From Gammaproteobacteria bacterium (lineage in GTDB: Bacteria; Pseudomonadota; Gammaproteobacteria; Pseudomonadales; Azotimanducaceae), in contig QIDL01000501.1 of the NCBI GenBank assembly GCA_003228415.1, positions 1 to 13,860 of the forward strand: 13,860 bases of DNA. Reading direction: 5' to 3'. Below, piece after piece: positions 1-7,183 of this stretch; the first letter of the stretch is position 1, and every line of letters begins with the position of its first letter. The notes under the pieces were generated by a model, which ran no database searches, was not told where the DNA came from, and saw only the letters and a list, made by a program, of their open reading frames with translations. Made by a program: the position numbers and the translations under genes.

Positions 1-2306
1 GCTGTGAGGGTCAAAACGTCGACTTCGGCGCGGAGTGCTCGCAAGCGCTCTTTCTGACGCACTCCTAAACGATGTTCCTCGTCGATCACGATGAGACCGA
101 GGTCCTTGAAGCGAATGGCTTTGTTGAGAAGTTTATGGGTGCCGATCACGATATCCAGGCGGCCACTGGACAGGCGCTCGCCGATGGCCTGGACCTCGCC
201 GTCCGAGCGGAGCCGGGATAGCGCTTCGATCTGTACCGGCCAGTCGGCAAATCGATCGCGAAAAGTTTCGAAATGTTGCTGGGCCAGTAATGTTGTGGGC
301 ACCAGCACCGCCACCTGCTTGCCGCTCTCCACCGCGAGAAAAGCCGCGCGCATGGCCACTTCGGTTTTGCCAAAGCCAACATCACCACAGATCAGGCGAT
401 CGGTTGAGCGGGTGGAGCAAAGATCGGCGATGACTTCCTCGATGGCCGACTGCTGATCGATGGTGACTTCGAACGGAAACTGGTCTGCGAAACGCTGGTA
501 GTCCTCGGCAGGATCATTGAAAGCAAATCGATCGGCCGTCTGCCGTCTGGCATAAATATTCAGGAGTTCGGCGGCCACGTCGTAAATTTTCTCCGCCGCC
601 CGGCGCTTGGCCTTCTCCCACTGATCCGATCCGAGTCGATGTAAGGGAGCGTGCTCTCCACCCGCGCCAGCGTAGCGGCTGATGAGATGCAGGGAGGTGA
701 CCGGCACGTAGAGCTTGGCGCCGTCGGCGTACTCAACCGTGAGAAACTCATTTGGATTGTCATCGATCTCCAGCGTCTGCAGGCCCAGATAGCGACCGAT
801 TCCGTGCTCGACGTGGACGACCGGTTCGCCGATGTGAAGCTCGGTCAGATTCTTGATGATCTGTTCCGGATCGAGCACCCGCTGGGACCGGGCTCGACGC
901 TCTACCACCTGGTGTCCGAACACCTGGCTTTCGGTGATGATGATCAGGTCATCGAGCCACAATCCCCGCTCAATCGGGGCGATCATCAAACCGAGTCGAG
1001 TCTGTCCTGCTCGAGAGGTGGCGATGAATTCGCTGAGGTTCGGGGTATCGAGCGGGCGCAGATTCGCTCTGCTCAAGAACTCGAAAAACACCTCTTTGCG
1101 TCCTGCCGTATCGGCAACGAACAGCACCGGCGTGTCGGCCGCATCGACAAACTTCCGAACGATTTCTGCCGGATCCCTGGCGCGTGGCCGAGCGCTCAAG
1201 TCAGGTAAGGCATGGCTCGAAAACTCGAACTGGTGCTTGTTTTGCCTCGACAGATCCACCACGGCGCTCTGGTTCAGCAACTGCCCCAGTTCTTCTTCAC
1301 GCAGAAACAGTTCCGAAGGCGGCAGAATGGGCCGTTCCACGTCATGAGCGAGACTTTCATAGCGATTCTGGATCTCGCCGAGATAGTGGTGGGCGCCGGG
1401 CAGCATCTGAGTATCGGCGATGAACAGGGTACCCCCGGGTAGATAGTCAAAGAGGCTCGCCAGGGTGTCGAAGAATAACGGCAGGTAATATTCCACGCCG
1501 TTCGGAGAGATGCCTTGGCTGATGTCCTGATAGATGCTGCAACGACGGACGTCGACATTGAAGGTATTGTGCCAACAGTCTCGGAATCTCGATATCGCGG
1601 CGGGATCCAGCGGAAATTCCTTGGCAGGCAGCAGTTCGAAGCGACCGATCTTTTCGATGGTACGTTGGTTGTCGACGTCGAACGTGCGCAGACTTTCAAT
1701 TTCGTTGTCGAGCAGGTCGATACGCAACGGTGCTTCGCTGCCCATGGGGAAGATGTCCATGAGCGATCCGCGTACGGCATATTCCCCACGGCCTGTCACC
1801 GTTTCAACCGCCTGGTAACCGGCGGCTTCGAGCTGACCGCGTTCCAGGTGAATGTCGTAGCGCTGGCCAACATCGAGACGCATGGTATAGCCGTCGATGT
1901 AACTTCTTGGAGGTAGCCGCTGCAGCAAGGTGTGCAGAGTGATGACCAGCAGCTTGGCGCCGCCTTTATGCCTGGGCAATTTGTGCAACGTGCTGAGCCG
2001 CTCGGAGATGATGTCCTGATGCGGAGAGAAGCCGTCGTAGACGAGCGTTTCCCAATCGGGGAAGTGAAATGTATCCAGATCCGGCGCGTAGAAAGACAGC
2101 TCATCCACCCAGCGTCGCCCACCGGCAGAATCCGCTGCAACCACCACTGTGAGGCCACCACGAAGACGCGCCGCAGCCGAGACGGCGACCGCGGCGGCAC
2201 CGCCATGTAGTTCTGCCCAACCGGCACGTTGCCCCGGCCCCGGAGCAGCGGGAGGCTGAAACGGTGAAAAGGGTCGAGATGCGGAAGGAGAGGCGCTGTG
2301 AGCCAT
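1..2306 (-). CDS. mfd: Transcription-repair coupling factor Mfd, N-terminal 768 residues (3' end outside window)
   Basis: Mfd is a cytoplasmic DNA translocase that removes RNA polymerase stalled at lesions and recruits UvrA for nucleotide excision repair. Reading the minus strand from ATG at 2306 gives 768 uninterrupted codons to the window edge; the family is usually about 1150 residues. The UvrB-like N-terminal module holds DWETLVYDGFSPHQDIIS, nearly identical to E. coli Mfd. The CarD-like RNA polymerase interaction domain starts near residue 496 (VVHVEHGIGRY). The RecG-like translocase has Walker A GDVGFGKT at 641-648 and the DEEH box at 742-745. The reading stops in motif III (LTLTA), so the second RecA lobe and the C-terminal autoinhibitory domain are missing only because the window ends. 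An in-frame TAG lies 15 codons upstream of this ATG, so it is the first possible ATG. No strong ribosome binding site is visible. It is transcribed divergently from the protease gene. Confidence 0.97.
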   Translation of the reverse strand, partial: MAHSASPSASRPFSPFQPPAAPGPGQRAGWAELHGGAAAVAVSAAARLRGGLTVVVAADSAGGRRWVDELSFYAPDLDTFHFPDWETLVYDGFSPHQDIISERLSTLHKLPRHKGGAKLLVITLHTLLQRLPPRSYIDGYTMRLDVGQRYDIHLERGQLEAAGYQAVETVTGRGEYAVRGSLMDIFPMGSEAPLRIDLLDNEIESLRTFDVDNQRTIEKIGRFELLPAKEFPLDPAAISRFRDCWHNTFNVDVRRCSIYQDISQGISPNGVEYYLPLFFDTLASLFDYLPGGTLFIADTQMLPGAHHYLGEIQNRYESLAHDVERPILPPSELFLREEELGQLLNQSAVVDLSRQNKHQFEFSSHALPDLSARPRARDPAEIVRKFVDAADTPVLFVADTAGRKEVFFEFLSRANLRPLDTPNLSEFIATSRAGQTRLGLMIAPIERGLWLDDLIIITESQVFGHQVVERRARSQRVLDPEQIIKNLTELHIGEPVVHVEHGIGRYLGLQTLEIDDNPNEFLTVEYADGAKLYVPVTSLHLISRYAGAGGEHAPLHRLGSDQWEKAKRRAAEKIYDVAAELLNIYARRQTADRFAFNDPAEDYQRFADQFPFEVTIDQQSAIEEVIADLCSTRSTDRLICGDVGFGKTEVAMRAAFLAVESGKQVAVLVPTTLLAQQHFETFRDRFADWPVQIEALSRLRSDGEVQAIGERLSSGRLDIVIGTHKLLNKAIRFKDLGLIVIDEEHRLGVRQKERLRALRAEVDVLTLT

Positions 2307-2322
2307 AGTGGAGATATAGAAC

Positions 2323-2350
2323 TTGGTAGTATCAAAGGGGATGGTATTCT
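2323..2350 (+). promoter_or_regulatory. Candidate extended -10 promoter for the retropepsin-like gene
   Basis: TTGGTA at 2323-2328 (4 of 6 matches to the -35 consensus) is followed after 16 bases by TATTCT at 2345-2350 (4 of 6). A TG one base before the -10 box gives an extended -10 element. The predicted start of transcription, about 2356-2358, coincides with the ATG at 2358, so the message could be leaderless. This is a pattern match by eye only. The same 51 bp must also hold any mfd promoter on the other strand. Confidence 0.35.
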
Positions 2351-2357
2351 ACCGCTG

Positions 2358-3398
2358 ATGAAGCGAACTGCCATCATCGCAGCGTGGCTATTGTCCTTGG
2401 GCGTCGCCTTTGTCGGCGGATATTGGAGCCGTCCTGGCGAGGTCGCAGAACTCTCGACGACTGAATCACCCCGACCATCGACATCCGCGGTCCATGGGAT
2501 GCCATCCGGGATACCGGAACAGCCAGAGATATCGACCGCAGATCGTCCCGGCGAGGAAGAATCGGTGCAGGATCAAGCCCGGAACCTCGCCGACGGAGGT
2601 CGGCTCTACGAGGCAATCGATCTGATCGAACGCTACCTGCTGGTGGAACTGGTTGATGCCAGTGCGCTGTTTCTGCTCTCCGATCTTTACCAGATGACCG
2701 GACAGGCGGAGAAATCCCTGGACCCGCTTTTTGCCATTCTACTGTCCCCAGCCACCCCGGAGGTGGCCCGCCGAGCTCGACAACGTGTGGACTTGCTTGT
2801 CAACGCCCGGGAGCAGGAACTGATCAACGTCGGAGACGTTGCGGGGCTGGTTCGATATTTCCAGGGTCTTGTTGGCTTCGAGCCCGGCTATGATGGACAT
2901 CGCTTGAAGCTGGTGCGTTGGCTGATGCGCAGTGGTGACCTTGTCGATGCTGCGCAATTGCTCAAGGAAGTTGGCAACGTGGGTGTCACCGATGATGAGC
3001 TCACCGCTATCCGGCTGGAGCTGCAGATAGCCCAGACTTCGCTGCCCGTGGAACGTATCGGTGGAGCCCTCTATACCAGCGCATCGGTGCGGGGAACGCG
3101 GGAGGAGTCCCTGCGCTTGCTGATTGACACGGGAGCAACGATGACGGGATTGTCTCTCACCCGACTCAAAGAGGTGGGTGCACGACGGCTTGACAAAGTA
3201 GTGCAGGTGCACACGGCCAACGGCATGGCCCGAATGGAGGTCTATCAGATCAACGAGCTTCGTCTCGGATCGATAGTGCTGGAAGATATGGAAGTACTGG
3301 CTTTTCAGGCACTGCCTGGAAATGCCGACGGCCTGCTGGGGATGGATGTGCTGGACAAGCTGCCTAAACCAGTGCCCAAATCAGTTGGCAGACCGTAA
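2358..3398 (+). CDS. Membrane-anchored TPR-like protein with retropepsin-type aspartic protease domain
   Basis: From ATG 2358 the product is 346 residues. Residues 1-22 form a signal anchor (KR followed by a hydrophobic run with little charge), so the body probably faces the periplasm. Residues 30-70 are a Ser/Pro/Glu-rich linker. Residues 73-205 look like helical, TPR-like repeats. Residues 235-335 match the clan AA retropepsin-like fold: LLIDTGATMTGLS holds the catalytic Asp257 in the DTGAT motif, and GLLGMD at 325-330 is the family's second hallmark. Such single-lobe proteases act as dimers; the substrate is unknown. A GTG at 2298 would add 20 residues ahead of the hydrophobic segment and overlap the mfd start, so I prefer 2358, although no Shine-Dalgarno precedes it. 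Only about 16 residues follow the GLLGMD motif, ending in a Pro/Lys-rich tail where relatives usually have one more strand. The C-terminus may therefore be shortened. Confidence 0.8.
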   Translation: MKRTAIIAAWLLSLGVAFVGGYWSRPGEVAELSTTESPRPSTSAVHGMPSGIPEQPEISTADRPGEEESVQDQARNLADGGRLYEAIDLIERYLLVELVDASALFLLSDLYQMTGQAEKSLDPLFAILLSPATPEVARRARQRVDLLVNAREQELINVGDVAGLVRYFQGLVGFEPGYDGHRLKLVRWLMRSGDLVDAAQLLKEVGNVGVTDDELTAIRLELQIAQTSLPVERIGGALYTSASVRGTREESLRLLIDTGATMTGLSLTRLKEVGARRLDKVVQVHTANGMARMEVYQINELRLGSIVLEDMEVLAFQALPGNADGLLGMDVLDKLPKPVPKSVGRP

Positions 3399-3423
3399 AA
3401 AGCGCGTTAAAGTCCCACGGTTT

Positions 3424-3460
3424 GGCTTCCCAGCCCGGCAAGGAGCTTGCTGGGGATGCC
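3424..3460 (+). terminator. Large hairpin after the protease gene, possible terminator without a U-tract
   Basis: GGCTTCCCAGC at 3424-3434 pairs with GCTGGGGATGCC at 3449-3460, with one T/T mismatch and one bulged G. CAAG and CTTG can pair inside the loop. It starts 26 bases after the stop codon of the protease gene. The bases that follow (GATTAC) contain no T-run, so it is not a textbook intrinsic terminator. It could instead stabilise the mRNA 3' end or slow polymerase. Little else is recognisable in 3399-3423. Confidence 0.35.
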
Positions 3461-3476
3461 GATTACACAAGGTCAG

Positions 3477-3491
3477 CTAGAATCGTTCTAG
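3477..3491. promoter_or_regulatory. Perfect 15-bp palindrome, candidate operator upstream of the oxidoreductase operon
   Basis: CTAGAA-TCG-TTCTAG is a perfect inverted repeat of 6-bp arms around 3 bases. It lies about 100 bp upstream of the oxidoreductase ATG at 3579. A -10-like TATCAT sits at 3522-3527 without a good -35 box, which would fit a promoter needing an activator. The palindrome would then be centred about 50 bp upstream of the transcription start. The regulator is unknown, and a chance palindrome is possible. Confidence 0.35.
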
Positions 3492-3578
3492 TCAATTAGA
3501 TCCAAGATAAGCGGTTAGTTCTATCATATAGAGGAGAGCTTTTGCCGGTTTGCAACAGGCCGACCGGCTGGTTTGCGC

Positions 3579-5366
3579 ATGAAACCGACTAATATTTTCG
3601 ATCCGAATTATTTCCACAAAGTGGTCGATTGTCAGTGGGCGTGTCCGGCCCATACTCCGGTGCCGGAATACATCCGCCTGATTTCTCAACAACGCTACAC
3701 GGAAGCGTACATGCTCAATTGGGATTCCAATGTGTTTCCGGGCATCCTCGGTCGCACCTGTGATCGACCCTGTGAGCCGGCTTGTCGGCGAGTGCGCACC
3801 GAAGAGAACCCCGTTGCAATTTGCCGACTGAAAAGGGTAGCAGCAGACCACAAAGGAGACATCGGCGCGTATCTGCCGAAAGTCCCTGTCGAAAAGAATG
3901 GCAAGCGGGTAGCGCTGCTGGGTGCAGGACCGGCTTCGCTGGCTGTCGCCAGGGATCTGTTGCCTCATGGATACGATGTGCACCTGTTTGAAAAGGATCC
4001 GTCTGGTGGCGGGATGATGCGATCCCAGATACCGGCATTCCGTCTGCCGATAGAGGTGCTGGAGGAAGAGGTTGATCGGATCCTCGAAATGGGGGTGGTC
4101 ACTCACTTCGGTCATGAGATCACCAGCATGAAATCCATGCTGGAAGAAGACTTCGATGCGTTTTTTGTTGGAACAGGCGCTCCACGCGGCAGAGATCTAA
4201 CGTTGCCCGGGCGTGAGGAAAGCACCAGTCACATCTCCATCGGCATCGATTGGCTGTCCAGCGTTGCTTTCGGACATACGGATAAGATTGAAGGCAAAGT
4301 CATCGTCATGGGTGGCGGCAACACGGCAATGGACTGCTGCCGGACCGCCAAACGCCTGGGTGCGGAGTCTGTCAGTGTGGTGGTTCGCTCGGCTTTTGAA
4401 GTCATGAAGGCTTCAGAGTGGGAGAAAGAGGATGCCATGAGTGAAGGCATTCCGATCATCAACAATCGACCGCCAAAAGAATTTGTTCATGAAAACGGTA
4501 AGCTCAAGGGGGTGGTCTTCGAATGCGTGAAGCCGGTTCGGGGTGATGACGGTCGGCTCAGCTACGTGCCGAGCGGCGAACCGGATGTGTTCATGGCGGC
4601 GGATCACATTCTCATGGCTATCGGTCAGGAGAATCATTGCCCATGGATCGAACGTGACATCGGCATCGAGTTCGACAAGTGGGATTGCCCGATCCTCGAA
4701 GAGGACACACTGCAGTCGTCGAATCCGAAGATCTTTTTTGGAGGCGATGCCGCTCTCGGCCCGGAAAATATCATCTGGGCTTCCGCGCATGCCCACAAAG
4801 CGGCGATCTCCATACATCTGTTCTGTCAGGGTAAGGACCTGAAAGCCGCGCGACCTCCCGAAGGTGTGAACCTGGTCAGTCAGAAAATGGGCATGCACGA
4901 GTGGAGTTACGACAGCGTGCATGATCCGGCGCTGCGTTTCAGGGTGCCACACGTCGAACGTGAAGTGGCGTTAAAAAATATCAAGGTCGAGGTGGAACTC
5001 GGCTTCGATGAGGCACTGGGTGCGAAGGAAGCCCAGCGCTGTCTCAACTGTGATATTCAGACCGTGTTCACAGACAGGTTGTGTATCGAATGTGATGCTT
5101 GTGTGGACATCTGCCCGATGGATTCCATCACTTTCACCGAAAATTTGAAGGAGAAGGTACTTCGGGAGCGACTGACCGCGCCGGCCGGAAATACCGAGCA
5201 GGCGCTGTATATTTCCGATGAACTGAATACCGGCAGGGTAATGGTGAAGGATGAGGACGTCTGCGTTCATTGCGGACTATGTGCCGAGCGTTGTCCGACC
5301 AACGCATGGGATATGCAGAAGTCCGTTTTTCACATTCCGCAATTGGGATCCTACGCAGAACAATGA
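3579..5366 (+). CDS. GltD-like FAD/NAD(P)H oxidoreductase fused to a C-terminal 2x[4Fe-4S] ferredoxin domain (KorC-like)
   Basis: Predicted electron-transfer subunit of the downstream 2-oxoacid oxidoreductase, moving electrons between iron-sulfur clusters, FAD and NAD(P)H. It has 595 residues from ATG 3579. The N-terminal cluster region has C18, C22, C61, C65, C69 and C82 (GRTCDRPCEPACRR), as in the glutamate synthase small subunit and NfnB. FAD binds at GAGPAS 115-120, and NAD(P)H at GGGNTAMD 245-252. An FGGDAALGP segment at 387-395 closes the FAD fold. Extra C-terminal ferredoxin motifs are CIECDACVDIC (502, 505, 508, 512) and CVHCGLCAERC (562, 565, 568, 572), with a further CxxC at 488/491. 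No glutamate synthase large subunit is adjacent, so GltD itself is unlikely. The stop overlaps the next start (ATGA). The frame is open upstream to 3519 but offers only a TTG at 3573. A GAGGAG at 3531-3536 is too far away to serve this ATG. Confidence 0.88.
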   Translation: MKPTNIFDPNYFHKVVDCQWACPAHTPVPEYIRLISQQRYTEAYMLNWDSNVFPGILGRTCDRPCEPACRRVRTEENPVAICRLKRVAADHKGDIGAYLPKVPVEKNGKRVALLGAGPASLAVARDLLPHGYDVHLFEKDPSGGGMMRSQIPAFRLPIEVLEEEVDRILEMGVVTHFGHEITSMKSMLEEDFDAFFVGTGAPRGRDLTLPGREESTSHISIGIDWLSSVAFGHTDKIEGKVIVMGGGNTAMDCCRTAKRLGAESVSVVVRSAFEVMKASEWEKEDAMSEGIPIINNRPPKEFVHENGKLKGVVFECVKPVRGDDGRLSYVPSGEPDVFMAADHILMAIGQENHCPWIERDIGIEFDKWDCPILEEDTLQSSNPKIFFGGDAALGPENIIWASAHAHKAAISIHLFCQGKDLKAARPPEGVNLVSQKMGMHEWSYDSVHDPALRFRVPHVEREVALKNIKVEVELGFDEALGAKEAQRCLNCDIQTVFTDRLCIECDACVDICPMDSITFTENLKEKVLRERLTAPAGNTEQALYISDELNTGRVMVKDEDVCVHCGLCAERCPTNAWDMQKSVFHIPQLGSYAEQ

Positions 5367-7183
5367 GCATCAATGATTTTGTGATCCGCTTTGCCAACGT
5401 CAACGGTTCCGGGTCGGCATCGGCCAACACCATGTTCGCCAAGGCACTGTTCAGGATGGGACTGCCGGTTGCCACCCGCAACATATTTCCTTCCAACATT
5501 CAGGGACTGCCTACCTGGTTCGACGTACGGGTGAGCGCCAGGGGTTATCTGGGCCGCCGGGAAAGTGTGGACATCATGGTAGCCATGAATGCGGCAACCT
5601 ACGAAGAGGATGTGGCTTGCTTGAGCCCGGGCGGCTATCTGATATACGACAGCACCAAGCCATTGGCCAGGCACCTCCGGCGCAGCGATATTACCGAGAT
5701 CGGTATGCCGTTGGCAGATCTGTTGCTCTCTGAGTTCGAAGATATCAAACAGCGTGGGCTCTTCAAAAATATAACCTACCTGGGCGCGCTCTCAGCTCTG
5801 CTCGATATCGAGTTTGATGTCATTACCGGTATGGTCGCCACGCAGTACAAAGGCAAGGATGCACTCATCGCACCCAATATCGCTGCGTTGGAGATCGGCC
5901 GGGGATATGCCCAGCGATATCTTTCCTGCCCATTGCCCATCAAGGTCCGCCGTGTCGAAGCTGCGGGTGACCGAATCATGGTGGACGGTAACACCGCGGC
6001 CGGCCTCGGGGCTCTTTATGGCGGCGCTACCGTGTGTGCATGGTATCCGATTACTCCCTCTACCTCCGTAGCCGAGGCATTTGAACTGTATGCCAATCAA
6101 CTCCGCGTCGAAGAGAATTCCGGGCGACGGAAGTTCGCGGTTGTCCAGGCCGAGGATGAGTTGTCGGCGATCGGAATCGTTATCGGTGCAGCCTGGAATG
6201 GCGCGCGCTCATTTACTGCGACCAGTGGCCCGGGCATTTCGCTGATGTCCGAGTTTCTTGGTCTGGCCTATTTCGCCGAAATCCCTGCTGTCATCTTTGA
6301 TGTCCAGAGAGCCGGTCCGTCGACGGGGATGCCCACTCGGACCCAGCAGTGCGATCTGATTTCTGCCGCCTATGCATCGCACGGCGACACCAAACACGTG
6401 TTGCTGTTTCCCTCCACACCGAAGGAATGTTTCGAATTCGGAGCGCAGTGCTTCGACCTGGCGGACCGTCTGCAGACTCCGGTGATTCTGATGACCGATC
6501 TCGATCTCGGCATGAATGACAGCCTGTCGGATCCACTGACCTGGGAAGACGGGCGCGCTTATGATCGTGGCAAGGTACTCAGTGCGGAAGATCTCGAAGC
6601 GGTAGAAAAGTTTGGTCGCTATCTCGACGTGGACGGGGACGGCATAGGCTATCGCACCTACCCGGGCACTCATCCGGACAAGGGTGCGTTTTTCACACGC
6701 GGTACCTCCCGGGATGAATACGCGGCCTATACCGAGTCACCTGAAGCCTATGAAAAAAACATGCGGCGACTGCTGAGAAAGTGGGAAACGGCATCGAAGC
6801 TGGTTCCGGAGGCTGTGATCACCAGTAGTGGCCAACGCGCGGGTATTCTCTACTACGGCACGTCTGCCACACCAATGCCGGAAGCGCTGGATCTGCTTGA
6901 AGAGGAGGACGTTCACCTCGATACCCTGCGCATTTGTGGCTTCCCCTTTGGCAAGGAGGTCTACAAGTTCATCGAGGATCATGACTTCGTATTTGTGGTG
7001 GAGCAGAACCGGGATGCGCAGATGAAAACGTTACTGGTCAATGAGGGTGAGCTGGATCCTGCCCGGCTGGTTTCGATCCTCTACTACGGCGGCCTGTCCA
7101 TTTCTGCCGATACCATACAGGCGCAGATCTCAGAATACTTTACACAGCAGAAGCTGCCGCGATTGACCGAGGTGAAGTCATGA
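5363..7183 (+). CDS. korA: 2-oxoacid:acceptor oxidoreductase, gamma-alpha fusion subunit (2-oxoglutarate likely)
   Basis: Thiamine-diphosphate enzyme subunit that, with the beta subunit, converts a 2-oxoacid and CoA to acyl-CoA, CO2 and reduced acceptor. It has 606 residues. Residues 1-190 are the gamma domain (VNGSGSASANTMF near the start). The alpha domain follows: GNTAAGLGALYGG at 209-221, YPITPSTS at 228-235, the VQAEDE acidic motif at 261-266, TSGPG at 288-291 and RAGPSTGMPTR at 316-326. The fused gamma-alpha plus separate beta arrangement is that of two-subunit 2-oxoglutarate:ferredoxin oxidoreductases (KorAB), including oxygen-tolerant ones of aerobes. Pyruvate or another 2-oxoacid cannot be excluded from motifs. 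The ATG at 5363 overlaps the upstream TGA by ATGA. The frame is open further upstream, but that part lies inside the preceding gene's ferredoxin region and is unlike the family N-terminus. Its own stop overlaps the beta start in the same way. Confidence 0.9.
   Translation: MSINDFVIRFANVNGSGSASANTMFAKALFRMGLPVATRNIFPSNIQGLPTWFDVRVSARGYLGRRESVDIMVAMNAATYEEDVACLSPGGYLIYDSTKPLARHLRRSDITEIGMPLADLLLSEFEDIKQRGLFKNITYLGALSALLDIEFDVITGMVATQYKGKDALIAPNIAALEIGRGYAQRYLSCPLPIKVRRVEAAGDRIMVDGNTAAGLGALYGGATVCAWYPITPSTSVAEAFELYANQLRVEENSGRRKFAVVQAEDELSAIGIVIGAAWNGARSFTATSGPGISLMSEFLGLAYFAEIPAVIFDVQRAGPSTGMPTRTQQCDLISAAYASHGDTKHVLLFPSTPKECFEFGAQCFDLADRLQTPVILMTDLDLGMNDSLSDPLTWEDGRAYDRGKVLSAEDLEAVEKFGRYLDVDGDGIGYRTYPGTHPDKGAFFTRGTSRDEYAAYTESPEAYEKNMRRLLRKWETASKLVPEAVITSSGQRAGILYYGTSATPMPEALDLLEEEDVHLDTLRICGFPFGKEVYKFIEDHDFVFVVEQNRDAQMKTLLVNEGELDPARLVSILYYGGLSISADTIQAQISEYFTQQKLPRLTEVKS

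Noticed and set aside
651..1208. Open frames on the plus strand across the mfd region
   Set aside because: The minus-strand reading is Mfd over its whole length with conserved motifs; the plus-strand frames show no family features.
5270..5362. Extension of the alpha subunit upstream to a GTG at 5270
   Set aside because: The added 31 residues lie over the ferredoxin motif of the preceding gene and do not resemble a gamma-domain N-terminus. The ATGA overlap at 5363 is the natural start.
3579..5366. Glutamate synthase small subunit (GltD) as the function
   Set aside because: No large subunit is adjacent, the protein is longer and carries C-terminal ferredoxin motifs, and it is tightly coupled to 2-oxoacid oxidoreductase subunits.
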